A stretch of DNA of 64,000 bases from an uncultured SAR86 cluster bacterium (GTDB lineage: Bacteria; Pseudomonadota; Gammaproteobacteria; Magnimaribacterales; D2472). The position numbers and the translations under genes were made by a program. Shown here one piece after another: positions 26,392 to 34,863 of the stretch (within the stretch, counting starts at the first letter, position 1; each line of letters begins with the position of its first letter). The stretch spans positions 1-64,000 of the forward strand of contig CALSQM010000001.1 in the NCBI GenBank assembly GCA_943788515.1. Reading direction: 5' to 3'. The notes below the pieces were generated by a model that searched no databases, was not told the origin of the DNA, and saw only the letters and a list, made by a program, of their open reading frames with translations.

Positions 26392-27011
26392 CGTCAATCT
26401 CCTTGAAGCAAAGAGTTAGCAGAAGGTCTTTAACCCTTAACAAATCCTTTATCTTATCTCTAACTTTCCACGTCTTTTTGATATTTGGAATAACATTTAC
26501 AACTTTCTATAAAATACCTTTGTTACAAGATTCTCCAATTATTAATGTAAAGCTGGCAAACTCATCGCAAGATATCATTGGCAATGAAAGTTTTGATCAA
26601 GAAATACTAGCTATAGATAGTAATGGTTTTAAAAACAAACAAATGCAAACGCAGAAAAGTTCATATCAGCCTCATAAAATAAAAAAACTTGAGGCTAATT
26701 CAGTTGTAAGTAATGAGGAGGCCATGTATTTAAATCTTTGGCAAAGAAATATTGAGACAATAGGAGATAAGATTATAGGAGAAGAGGGCGCCATCTATAA
26801 CGAAAGCAGGGTGCAGGTTATGGCAACAATAGATTCATTTGGGAATTTAATAAAATCAGAGGTTCTTATATCATCTGGAAACGAATCTGTTGACGAATTA
26901 GCTCTTAATATTTTAAATGAAGCCGCTCCTTTCGCTCCCTTTAATCCAAAAATGATTAATGAATATAGTGTTTTAGAAATAGTTAGAGATTGGAACTTTT
27001 CAACAGAATAA
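26388..27011 (+). CDS. TonB-like energy transducer protein
   Basis: A 207-residue protein with one N-terminal transmembrane helix (about residues 22-42, SFILSLTFHVFLIFGITF, including the His-containing SxxxH pattern of TonB helices) and a C-terminal TonB-type domain (NESRVQVMATIDSFGNLIKSEVLISSGNESVDELALNILNEAAPFAPF). The linker is short and not proline-rich, unlike E. coli TonB. Its position between gshB and ruvX is where pseudomonads carry a tonB paralogue. It could energise the TonB-dependent receptor at 49446, but no exbBD is in the window. Confidence 0.78.
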   Translation: MTSISLKQRVSRRSLTLNKSFILSLTFHVFLIFGITFTTFYKIPLLQDSPIINVKLANSSQDIIGNESFDQEILAIDSNGFKNKQMQTQKSSYQPHKIKKLEANSVVSNEEAMYLNLWQRNIETIGDKIIGEEGAIYNESRVQVMATIDSFGNLIKSEVLISSGNESVDELALNILNEAAPFAPFNPKMINEYSVLEIVRDWNFSTE

Positions 27012-27397
27012 TGCAAATAGTATCTTTTGATTTTGGAACAAAAAAAATAGGCATTGCTGTTGGGCAAACAAAAACAAAAACGTCATCCCCGTTAGAAATT
27101 ATTTTTAATAAAAATAATGCTGTGAATTGGGTAAAAATTTCTTCTATTATTAATGAGTGGAAGCCAGACTTACTTCTAGTTGGCAAACCTCTTAATATGG
27201 ATGGTACCGATAGTGATATCATGGAAAAAGTAGATATCTTTTTTAAGAAATTAGGAAAGGTAACAAAGGTTCCATGTGAATATGTTGATGAAAGGCTTAC
27301 TAGTTTTGAAGCAAGACAAAACCTTGCAGATCTTAAGACCGATCTCATTGATGCACATGCAGCTAAGATTTTAATAGATCACTGGTTTAATAAATAA
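27011..27397 (+). CDS. ruvX: Putative pre-16S rRNA nuclease (YqgF/RuvX)
   Basis: RNase H-fold protein implicated in 16S rRNA 5' end maturation. The start is set at the ATG at 27011 (MQIVSFDFGTKKIGIAVGQ), which overlaps the preceding stop (TAATG), not the track's 26990. Conserved acidic residues are in FDFGTKKIGIA, VGKPLNMDGT and YVDERLTSFEA, ending IDAHAAKILIDHWF. About 128 residues. The yqgE/algH gene common just upstream is absent. Confidence 0.9.
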   Translation: MQIVSFDFGTKKIGIAVGQTKTKTSSPLEIIFNKNNAVNWVKISSIINEWKPDLLLVGKPLNMDGTDSDIMEKVDIFFKKLGKVTKVPCEYVDERLTSFEARQNLADLKTDLIDAHAAKILIDHWFNK

Positions 27398-27399
27398 TT

Positions 27400-29175
27400 A
27401 TGTCCATACCTTCAAGCTTTATTGATCGACTGATAACTTCTGTCAATATAGTAGATATTATAGGAAGAAGGCTTCAACTTGAGAGAAGAGGCGGAGCTTA
27501 TTGGGCAAAGTGTCCATTTCATGGCTCTGGAGAGGAAAGAACTGGGTCTTTCAAGATCTATGAGGATACAGGCACCTATCATTGTTTTGGTTGCAAGGAG
27601 TCTGGTAACGCAATTCACTTTTTGAGAAAACATGACGGCCTTGATTTCATGGAGGCTATTGAATTGCTGGCATCTTATGTGGGTATGGAAGTTCCGCAGC
27701 AAGAAAAGCCGGTAGATGTGTCTGATGCTCTAAATATTAATTCTCGAGCCGTAGAGATTTTCATAGAACAACTAAAGTCGCCTATAGGAAAAGCGACTAT
27801 TGAATATTTAAAAGCAAGAGGTATTAGCGGTGAGACTGCTAAATTTTTTGAACTAGGATATTCCGTAGAAAGAAACCCATCTCTCCATTCTATACTTTCT
27901 CCAAAGTATGAAAAATCTGATCTTGAGGATTCGGGATTATTTGGATCAAATGACAATGGAGAAATGTATGATCGTTTCAGAGACAGACTTATGTTTCCAA
28001 TTAGAAATATTAAAGGTGAGCATATAGGCTTTGGTGGAAGGCTTCTGCAAGATAAAAAAGACCAAGCTAAATACTTGAACTCACCAGAGACTAAAACATA
28101 TAAGAAGAAATATGAATTATATGGGCTTTATGAGGCAAGATTGATTGAAAAAAGACCGCAATCCTTATTTCTGGTTGAAGGCTATATGGATGTTATTGGA
28201 TTGCATCAGCATGGCATAAAAAATGCAGTAGCTTCTTCTGGGACAGCATTCACTCAAGAGCAACTCAGAAAAATTCTTAGTTATACCAACGTTATTTACA
28301 TAGTGTTTGATGGAGATGAGGCCGGGCAAAAAGCTTCTTGGAGAGCTGTAGAAAATGCTCTTCCTCTTCTTAGAGAAGATATCAGAATGAGTTTTATATT
28401 TTTAAAACCTGGAGATGACCCAGATAGCTATATCAAAGAAAATGGCAATGATGCTTTTGTTAAGCTGGCGTCTGAAGCAACATCATTTTCAGATTATTTT
28501 TTACAATCTATTAAAGACCATGATGACCTATCTTCTATTGAAGGAAGGTCTATGGTTGCTCAGTTTGCAAAACCCTTAGTAAACAAAATAGCCAATCCAA
28601 CACTTAAAGAAGCATATACGAGTGAGATAAGTAATATATGTGATTTAGATTTTAGCAAGCTACTATCTGGAGAGGACAGATATCAACCCAATAAATCTTT
28701 ACAAAAAGAAGAGGTAAAAAAGACCCCCAATTCGGTTATAAGAAAATCTGTACTTGGAGTCTTTACAGCTCTTATCCAGCACCCCAAGTTAGCTAAAGAC
28801 AGAGTATTTGATTTGATAAGAAAAGATTCTAGATTTTTATTTTTAAACGATGTAAGAAATTTCTATAAAGATAATCCAGAAGCAGTTCCATCCATACTAT
28901 TTGAAAAAATAGAAAATGAAAAAATAAAGAACTTATTTGGTGAAGCTCTAGTATCAGAAATTAAGCTTTCAGTTGATGATGCAAAATCAATGATTGAGGA
29001 TTGTATTAGCCTAATATCAAAAACTGAAAAAGATAGAGAGGAAATCTTAAAAGAAAAGTATAATATGCAAGAAATAACATCTGCAGAAAAAAGGGAATTA
29101 CAACAACATATTCTCAAAAAAGCTTCCATGACAGAAGAAGACCAGATTTTATTAAAAAATTTAAGCTCTAAATAG
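27400..29175 (+). CDS. dnaG: DNA primase
   Basis: DnaG synthesises primers at the fork. The N-terminal zinc-binding CHC2 domain is intact (CPFHGSGEERTGSFKIY then YHCFGCKESG), followed by the TOPRIM core with LFLVEGYMDVIGLHQHG and VFDGDEAGQKASWRA, and a C-terminal DnaB-interacting region that is divergent, as usual. 591 residues. The adjacent rpoD downstream reproduces the macromolecular-synthesis operon, though rpsU does not precede it here. Confidence 0.96.
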   Translation: MSIPSSFIDRLITSVNIVDIIGRRLQLERRGGAYWAKCPFHGSGEERTGSFKIYEDTGTYHCFGCKESGNAIHFLRKHDGLDFMEAIELLASYVGMEVPQQEKPVDVSDALNINSRAVEIFIEQLKSPIGKATIEYLKARGISGETAKFFELGYSVERNPSLHSILSPKYEKSDLEDSGLFGSNDNGEMYDRFRDRLMFPIRNIKGEHIGFGGRLLQDKKDQAKYLNSPETKTYKKKYELYGLYEARLIEKRPQSLFLVEGYMDVIGLHQHGIKNAVASSGTAFTQEQLRKILSYTNVIYIVFDGDEAGQKASWRAVENALPLLREDIRMSFIFLKPGDDPDSYIKENGNDAFVKLASEATSFSDYFLQSIKDHDDLSSIEGRSMVAQFAKPLVNKIANPTLKEAYTSEISNICDLDFSKLLSGEDRYQPNKSLQKEEVKKTPNSVIRKSVLGVFTALIQHPKLAKDRVFDLIRKDSRFLFLNDVRNFYKDNPEAVPSILFEKIENEKIKNLFGEALVSEIKLSVDDAKSMIEDCISLISKTEKDREEILKEKYNMQEITSAEKRELQQHILKKASMTEEDQILLKNLSSK

Positions 29176-29233
29176 ATTGAATTTATAGATTTAATCACTA
29201 CATAGAGTAAACATATTTGGAGTACAAGAATTC

Positions 29234-31048
29234 GTGGATAAATTAAGTAAAAAAGGTTCAAAAATAGCTGAACTCATTGAGAAAGGAAGAGAGCAGGGCT
29301 ATTTAACCTATGCAGATGTTAATGATCACCTTCCTGAAGATATTTCTGATCCAGATCAGGTTGATGAAATCATTGGAATGATTAATGATTTAGGTCTCCA
29401 AGTTCATGAAACTGCACCTGATGCTGATGACTTATTATTGGCAAACTCAGAAGAATCTGATGATATAGCTCTTGAGCAAGCTGCAGAAGCTCTTGCTGCT
29501 GTAGAAAATGAGACTGGAAGAACTACAGATCCTGTAAGAATGTATATGCGTGAGATGGGAACAGTTGACCTCCTAACTCGTGAAGGTGAAATAGAAATTG
29601 CTAAAAGAATTGAAGAAGGCATGAGAGATCTTCTTGCCGCAAGTGTTGTTTACCCCAAAACTGTGGAGTTCGTAATCGATTATCATCAAATGGTAAAAGA
29701 TGGCGAAAAGAAAACTAATGATTTTTTAACTGGGTTCCTTGAAGAAATGGAAGTAGTTCCATCTGCAGGACCAGGAAGCCAAAGAGCGAAAGATGAAGCA
29801 GCTGCCGCAGAAGAGTCAGACGATGAGACTCCATCAGGTCCGGATATGGTAGAAGTCCAAAGGAGGATGACTAATCTTAAAAGACATTACAACAAAACAT
29901 TAAAGGTTATTGAATCAAAGGGGCGTCATTCAAAAGAAGCTAATGCCGAATTTAAGAAAGTCGGAGAAATTTTCCAATTCTTAAAATTTAGCCCAAGAAT
30001 GTTTGATGATATCGCATCCATTGCTAGAGAAGGGCTGGCAATGATTAGAGATAAAGAAAAATTTATTCAAGAGCAATTAGTAAGAAATGCTCGCATGCCT
30101 AGAAAAGATTTCTTAGCTATGTATACAGACAACTTAACAAAAGTTAGATGGGTTGACTCTTTAATGAAAGAGAAAAAATACAAAAAAGATCTTTTAGAAA
30201 AAGTTAAACAAGATGTTGTTATTGCTCAGAAAGACATTATTGAGCTTGAGACTAGAGTTGGTCTTAGTGTGAAGGAAATTAAAGAGATCAATAGAAACAT
30301 GTCTATGGGTGAGACCAAGATGAGACGTGCTAAAAAAGACATGGTTGAAGCTAACCTAAGATTGGTTATTTCTATTGCTAAAAAATATACCAATAGAGGA
30401 CTTCAGTTCTTGGACTTAATCCAAGAGGGAAATATAGGTCTTATGAAGGCCGTAGATAAGTTTGAGTATAGAAGAGGTTATAAATTCTCTACTTATGCAA
30501 CTTGGTGGATAAGACAGGCCATAACAAGATCTATTGCTGACCAAGCAAGGACCATTAGAATCCCGGTTCATATGATTGAGACTATTAACAAATTAAACAG
30601 AGTGTCTCGCCAGATGATGCAGGATATGGGAAGAGAACCAACCCCAGAAGAGCTAAGTAAAGAACTTGACATGCCTGAAGACAAAGTAAGAAAAGTTCTT
30701 AAGATTGCAAAAGAGCCAATTTCAACTGAAACCCCTATCGGCGATGATGAAGATTCAAGTTTAGGTGATTTCATTGAAGATACTGTTATAGAGTCTCCAC
30801 TTGAAAATGCAACAGAAGACAGCCTGCATTTTGCAACGGATGATGTCTTGGGGTCTCTTACAGCAAGAGAAGCCAAAGTATTAAGAATGAGATTTGGTAT
30901 TGGCATGAATACTGACCATACTCTTGAAGAGGTTGGAAAACAGTTTGATGTTACTAGAGAAAGAATAAGACAGATTGAAGCAAAGGCTTTAAGAAAACTT
31001 AGACACCCTAGTAGATCAAGTCATTTAAAAAGCTTCTTAGACGAGTAA
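29234..31048 (+). CDS. rpoD: RNA polymerase housekeeping sigma factor sigma-70 (GTG start)
   Basis: Primary sigma factor, 604 residues. Region 1.1 ([20 protein letters not shown]) and 1.2 ([21 protein letters not shown]) are followed by the gammaproteobacterial non-conserved insert, region 2 ([46 protein letters not shown], the -10 and melting helix), region 3 and region 4.2 ([27 protein letters not shown], the -35 helix-turn-helix). The start is GTG at 29234, where the conserved N-terminus begins. Confidence 0.97.
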   Translation: MDKLSKKGSKIAELIEKGREQGYLTYADVNDHLPEDISDPDQVDEIIGMINDLGLQVHETAPDADDLLLANSEESDDIALEQAAEALAAVENETGRTTDPVRMYMREMGTVDLLTREGEIEIAKRIEEGMRDLLAASVVYPKTVEFVIDYHQMVKDGEKKTNDFLTGFLEEMEVVPSAGPGSQRAKDEAAAAEESDDETPSGPDMVEVQRRMTNLKRHYNKTLKVIESKGRHSKEANAEFKKVGEIFQFLKFSPRMFDDIASIAREGLAMIRDKEKFIQEQLVRNARMPRKDFLAMYTDNLTKVRWVDSLMKEKKYKKDLLEKVKQDVVIAQKDIIELETRVGLSVKEIKEINRNMSMGETKMRRAKKDMVEANLRLVISIAKKYTNRGLQFLDLIQEGNIGLMKAVDKFEYRRGYKFSTYATWWIRQAITRSIADQARTIRIPVHMIETINKLNRVSRQMMQDMGREPTPEELSKELDMPEDKVRKVLKIAKEPISTETPIGDDEDSSLGDFIEDTVIESPLENATEDSLHFATDDVLGSLTAREAKVLRMRFGIGMNTDHTLEEVGKQFDVTRERIRQIEAKALRKLRHPSRSSHLKSFLDE

Positions 31049-31050
31049 AC

Positions 31051-31689
31051 CTACTTCCAATTACCTTTTCTTCCTGATAAATCCCAGTTGATTCTTGACC
31101 ACATCAATTGGATTCGTCTTTCTATATACCTTTTTGCAAAGAAATAACTTATTTCAGGAAGCGGAACAAACGATGATGAACCTAGACCATCAATAATTTT
31201 TAAAACGATTAAATTATCTTCATAGCCCACAACTATATTATGTGGAATGATATTTTTTGTTAAAACTAAACTAGATCTTAGCCAAGATTCAAGATCATCC
31301 AGAGCCTTTTTTATTTCATCCGTCATGCCAAATGTAAACAAATATTTTTCAAGTGTGATTGCTATATTTTGATTATTATCTAGGACTAATTCTGTTTCTG
31401 ATGCTGGTCCTAAAGATGTCTCAACCATCCCATACCACTTGGCTAAGTGCTTCCACTTATTTGGATTATTATTCTTAAGAGACCTTTGTTGATAAGCAGA
31501 CTGCTCTCTGAGGTTGTCATCAAAGCTTTCTGCTGATCTTAGTTTTTTATACCATGCTGCATTTTTTTTTGCTTTTGCTGATTGATCTTTGAATGAAACC
31601 TTAAGACATCTATCTTTTTTTAAAGGATGAACAAAGCATCGCCTATTGCCGCCTTGAGCAAAGTGCTCGATGTTATTCAGGTTAATCAT
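31051..31689 (-). CDS. yrbL: YrbL family protein (kinase-like)
   Basis: A 212-residue homologue of YrbL, named in enterobacteria as part of the PhoP regulatory network; biochemical activity is not established. The N-terminal FAQGGNRRCFVHPLKKDRCLKV is diagnostic, as is the later LVLTKNIIPHNIVVGYED, which resembles a degenerate protein-kinase catalytic loop. It converges on rpoD with only two bases between stops. Confidence 0.8.
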   Translation of the reverse strand: MINLNNIEHFAQGGNRRCFVHPLKKDRCLKVSFKDQSAKAKKNAAWYKKLRSAESFDDNLREQSAYQQRSLKNNNPNKWKHLAKWYGMVETSLGPASETELVLDNNQNIAITLEKYLFTFGMTDEIKKALDDLESWLRSSLVLTKNIIPHNIVVGYEDNLIVLKIIDGLGSSSFVPLPEISYFFAKRYIERRIQLMWSRINWDLSGRKGNWK

Positions 31690-31791
31690 CTTTTAATAAT
31701 AACTTATATGATTGAGATCAACATATAAAAGCTTCCCTAAATCATATATTCTTATATAATTGTTCGCTCTTAATTCAATAGAATTTATTAA

Positions 31792-31868
31792 GGGCCTGTA
31801 GCTCAGTTGGTTAGAGCAGTGGACTCATAATCCATTGGTCGTAGGTTCGAGTCCTACCGGGCCCACCA
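31792..31868 (+). tRNA. tRNA-Ile2 (anticodon CAT, lysidine-modified type)
   Basis: A complete 77-base cloverleaf ending in an encoded CCA. Acceptor GGGCCTG pairs with CGGGCCC, the anticodon stem-loop is GTGGA-CTCATAA-TCCAT and the T-arm GTAGG-TTCGAGT-CCTAC. The anticodon CAT could mean elongator Met, initiator Met or Ile2. C4-G69 and C5-G68 in the acceptor (TilS identity elements) and the variable-loop similarity to E. coli ileX favour Ile2; an ileX-type tRNA also lies near rpoD in E. coli as I recall it. Initiator is excluded because G1 pairs with C72. Confidence 0.8.
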
Positions 31869-31896
31869 CTTTATTTAGTTATTTTTTTTATAAAGA

Positions 31897-32310
31897 TTAT
31901 TTTTTTAAAAAATCTTTCATTGCAGTGAGCGTTTTTGAGCTTACATGATGTTCAATACCTTCACTGTCAATTTCTGCATTGGTTTTATCAACACCAAGCT
32001 CCATTAAGAAGGCTAAAACAACAAGGTGTCTATCTTTTACTCGTTTCGCGAGTTTAAGTCCTTTCGCTGTCAGTTCTACTGGTTTGTAGGGCATCGTATG
32101 TAAAAGGTTTTCATCAGCCAGCCGTTTTACTATTCGAGAAACAGTGACATGACTAACATTAAAATATCTTGCTAGATCTAGCACTCTGCATTCTCCAAGT
32201 TCCGTAATTAACTCCATAACAGCTTCAACATAATCTTCTGCAGTCTCATTAGCATGACGTGCACGGGTCTGCGAAAAGGGTACCGAGCGGGCTTTAATTT
32301 GTTTTTTCAA
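31897..32310 (-). CDS. mntR: Manganese-responsive transcriptional regulator MntR
   Basis: A 137-residue DtxR-family repressor. The winged helix-turn-helix is LDLARYFNVSHVTVSRIVKRLADENLL, and the metal-binding region contains KDRHLVVLAFLMELGV and DSEGIEHHVS, close to E. coli MntR (ERHQIVENFLLVLGV; DAEGMEHHVS). When loaded with Mn(II) it represses Mn uptake genes. It is divergent from the MntX-like gene, and the intergenic region carries an MntR-type palindrome, so it most likely controls that gene and perhaps itself. Confidence 0.9.
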   Translation of the reverse strand: MKKQIKARSVPFSQTRARHANETAEDYVEAVMELITELGECRVLDLARYFNVSHVTVSRIVKRLADENLLHTMPYKPVELTAKGLKLAKRVKDRHLVVLAFLMELGVDKTNAEIDSEGIEHHVSSKTLTAMKDFLKK

Positions 32311-32353
32311 TTCTTACCCTCTCTTAAATATTACCTTAGACAAGATTATACAC

Positions 32354-32382
32354 TTGACATGATCCGTAGCCATTGATACATT
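32354..32382 (+). promoter_or_regulatory. Sigma-70 promoter for the MntX-like gene
   Basis: A perfect -35 hexamer TTGACA (32354-32359), a 17-base spacer and -10 TACATT (32377-32382). The expected transcription start is near 32389, at the edge of the MntR operator. The spacer itself contains a half-site CCGTAGCC matching one arm of that operator. Confidence 0.75.
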
Positions 32383-32390
32383 TAAAATCC

Positions 32391-32404
32391 GTAGCAAAGG
32401 CTAC
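32391..32404. promoter_or_regulatory. MntR operator palindrome
   Basis: GTAGCAAAGGCTAC is an inverted repeat with GTAGC and GCTAC arms around AAAG. Its core TAGCAAAGGCTA matches the enterobacterial MntR box as I recall it (AACATAGCAAAGGCTATGTT). It sits just downstream of the predicted -10, at the transcription start, the position expected for repression, between mntR and the MntX-like gene. Confidence 0.78.
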
Positions 32405-32424
32405 TAAAATAAAGGGCATTATCG

Positions 32425-32922
32425 ATGAAAAAATATTTAAAATATGACGACGTAAAAATTTTTAAATATGAGAACCTTTATTTATCTATAATTTATACCA
32501 TAGGGCATATCCTTGTTGCTATGGCATGTAATAAAATCATTACTGGTGCATCACTTAATATGGCAGCAGCAGACGCATTTGTAGAGCCAATCATTAATGG
32601 CTTTTGGTTCTACTTCCTTTTAGTTTATCTAAAGAAAGTATTTGTAAATAAAATAGAGCAAAGCAAATCAATCTTAATTAATGTTAATCAGGTCGGTATT
32701 TTGTTGGCATTTTTATACACCATTGGACATGTTTTCATTGCCATGACTTGCAACAGATTACTTACAGGAGCTCCATTAAACCTTGCTGTGATAGATGCAT
32801 TCGTAGAACCTATAATTAATGGCTTCTGGTTTTTCTTACTTTTTGAGGTTTTCAATAAATATAAAGAGAAAAAAATCTTAAGTGGTGAAGGTGGAATGAA
32901 TAGCATGTCTAAGGCAGGCTAA
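32425..32922 (+). CDS. mntX: Two-repeat DUF2061-like inner-membrane protein, probable manganese importer MntX
   Basis: A 165-residue membrane protein made of two internal repeats. Residues about 18-55 (YTIGHILVAMACNKIITGA... DAFVEPIINGFWFY) and about 96-135 (YTIGHVFIAMTCNRLLTGA... DAFVEPIINGFWFF) are almost identical, with conserved His, Met, Cys, Asp and Glu that could handle a metal. Each repeat resembles a DUF2061 unit. MntX, reported as a small inner-membrane Mn importer in marine alpha- and gammaproteobacteria, is the best match I know; that link is from memory and supported by the divergent mntR and MntR box. Two short repeats imply about four membrane helices. Confidence 0.65.
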   Translation: MKKYLKYDDVKIFKYENLYLSIIYTIGHILVAMACNKIITGASLNMAAADAFVEPIINGFWFYFLLVYLKKVFVNKIEQSKSILINVNQVGILLAFLYTIGHVFIAMTCNRLLTGAPLNLAVIDAFVEPIINGFWFFLLFEVFNKYKEKKILSGEGGMNSMSKAG

Positions 32923-32970
32923 GTTTCAAGGCTTGCACCAATAAATAACAAAAAAATACTCTTATCTTTA

Positions 32971-32996
32971 AAGGGCTATTTATGAGGCCCTCTTGA
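32971..32996 (+). terminator. Possible terminator after the MntX-like gene
   Basis: AGGGC and GCCCT form a 5-bp stem with a loop of about ten bases, about 50 bases after the stop codon, followed by only a few T residues. The stem is short, so this is a weak call. Confidence 0.35.
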
Positions 32997-33008
32997 ACCC
33001 ACCCCTAA

Positions 33009-33209
33009 TTATTTTTCATCTACCTCGCCATATATTTCACTGGTTCCATCTTTAAAAAGAATGCGAACCTTATAGGGGGTAAAACGATCGCCAACTTCCA
33101 TACCTGGTGAACCTAAAGGCATTCCAGGGACAGATAAGCCTATAGCATTTGTGTGATTTTCTGTTAGAAATTGCGCTATATACTTGCTAGGTATATGACC
33201 TTCAATTAT
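33009..33209 (-). pseudogene. DUF411 remnant (C-terminal third only)
   Basis: Read on the minus strand, this stretch gives IIEGHIPSKYIAQFL... then GLSVPGMPLGSPGMEVGD and ends in a natural stop after YGEVDEK. The EGHIP and PGMP-GSPGME blocks are the signature of DUF411 metal-related proteins. An in-frame TAA lies directly before the first isoleucine and I could not find the CxCC N-terminal half upstream in any frame, so only about 67 codons survive. Not in the ORF track because there is no start codon. It lies tail to tail with the MntX-like gene. Confidence 0.75.
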
Positions 33210-33437
33210 TTATCCTTCAAACCCTTTACTATAATTAAAGTAATTAATGCATTTTGTTCAATGGCATGGTTTAAATAGTCCTATTTTTAATATAAAAAGT
33301 ATCCCCTAAAATATTCTTTTAAAACCCAATAAATTTTGATTTACAAATCAAAAAAAAGGGCGTAAATTTAATAAAAATGCTCTTGTAAACTATTTACATG
33401 TAGCAGTCATAACTTTAAATTTCGGGGGGAACTTAAT
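33210..33437. other. AT-rich intergenic stretch upstream of the DmdA-like gene
   Basis: No convincing gene. It contains A/T-rich runs and near the end a purine-rich GGGGGGAAC preceding the ATG at 33438 that could serve as ribosome binding site. An inverted-looking TGTAAACTATTTACA lies about 50 bases before the ATG and may be a regulator site; nothing identifies the regulator. Confidence 0.4.
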
Positions 33438-34744
33438 ATGACAAATCCAAATCACCCTAGTGTTGATCAAAGCGATCGCGTAGTACCTTATAACCTTAGA
33501 CAGAGCGGTCGAACGCCTGTGCAGATGTTGATTTCAACTCGAGTGAGAAAGTCACCCTTTTGGCATTTATCACATGAAGCAGGCTGCTGGAGAGCAACTG
33601 TCTATAACCGCATTTATCATCCGAGAGGTTATGTAAAACCTGAAGATGGCGGTGCAATGGTTGAGTATGAGGCATTGGTAAATCGAGTAACTATGTGGAA
33701 TGTTGCTGTTGAAAGACAGATAAGAGTAAAAGGGCCTGATGCAGAAGCTTTTACTGATTATGTTATTACTCGTGATGCAACAAAAATACAACCAGGAAAT
33801 GGTAAATATGCAATTTTGTGTAACGACAAAGGCGGAGTTCTTAATGACCCAGTTTTATTAAGATTAACGGAAGACGAATTTTGGTTTTCTATTTCAGACA
33901 GTGATCTATTGCTTTGGCTCCAAGGGGTTAATGTTACCAAAAAGTATGATGTAGTTATTGATGAAATTGATGTATGCCCGGTTCAAATCCAAGGTCCTCT
34001 TTCTGAAGATCTGATGGCTAAACTAGCTGGTGAGGAGCTTAAGAGATGTTCCTTATTATGGAATTATGGAAACCCAAGTTGGTGGAGCTGATGTGGTGAT
34101 TAGCCAAACAGGGTTTACTGGAGAGAAGGGATATGAAATTTATGTTCGCGATGCTCATCAGAATGCAGAAAAAGTATGGAATGCAGTCCTTGAAGGGGGA
34201 GAAGAATTTGGTTTAATGGTTATTGCTCCTGCCCATCATCAGAAGAATTGCTGCCGGTATATTATCTTGGGGGCAAGATCTTGACCATGAGACTTCTCCA
34301 TTTCAGGTTAATTTGGCCTATCAAGTTCCTCGTAATAAAGAAGCTGATTACATCGGCAAAGAGGCACTTGAAAAGCAGCGTGCAATGATAGATGAAGGAA
34401 CACCACCATTTAAAATGAGAATGGTTGGCATTACTCTTGGTGGAAAAGAAATTACTGACTATGCTCCTGATTTTTGGTTGGTAGCGGATACCGACGGAAA
34501 TGATATGGGATATGTCACTTCACCTTGGTGGTCTCCAGAGTTAGGTACAAACATTGCTCTTGCATGGGTTCCATGGGCTTCATCAGATATTGGAACTAAA
34601 TTATTGGTGAAACTGCCTGACGAATTTTCAGTGTCACCTGGGGTTCCAGTTGATGGAGAAATTGTTGATGTACCATTTAGGGAGTCAGTCAACCCAAATA
34701 AAAGAGAAGTTCAGTCAGCTAAGGGGTTAGACTTTGCTGATTAA
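33438..34744 (+). pseudogene. GcvT/DmdA-family folate-dependent methyltransferase, broken by two frameshifts
   Basis: Three track ORFs (33438-34091, 34030-34284, 34223-34744) are successive parts of one protein of about 435 residues. The N-terminal part (TVYNRIYHPRGY, MWNVAVERQIRVKGPDA, GGVLNDPVLLRL, FWFSISDSDLLLW, CPVQIQGP) closely follows the DMSP demethylase DmdA and its GcvT-like relatives, which transfer a methyl group to tetrahydrofolate. The reading frame shifts +1 near 34043 (restoring EEL-x-DVPYYGIMETQV) and +1 again near 34231 (a CCC run; restoring IIRRIAAGILSWGQDLD). Each is explained by one extra base. Whether it is DmdA proper or a related dehydrogenase-linked demethylase is not certain. 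Confidence 0.8.
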
Positions 34745-34813
34745 AAAGAATTTTAGTTAAAGGCCTGTATTGGCTTTTCGCTGAACTTTTTTAAAAACTA
34801 GAACTGTAATTAG

Positions 34814-34844
34814 AATCATGGGAAGACTAAACCCTCCCATGATT
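34814..34844 (+). terminator. Hairpin terminator after the DmdA-like gene
   Basis: AATCATGGGA and TCCCATGATT form a perfect 10-bp stem with an 11-base loop, followed by TATTTA. The T tract is weak, but the stem is long and lies between two plus-strand genes. Confidence 0.6.
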
Positions 34845-34863
34845 TATTTAAAATGATATAAAA

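Noticed and set aside
28863-29261. 132-codon minus-strand ORF across dnaG end and rpoD start
   Set aside because: Covers the tail of dnaG and the rpoD start; Ser/Ile/Phe-rich shadow.
31792-31868. Elongator or initiator tRNA-Met
   Set aside because: Anticodon CAT fits Met, but C4-G69/C5-G68 and the variable loop favour Ile2, and the G1-C72 pair excludes the initiator. Elongator Met remains possible.
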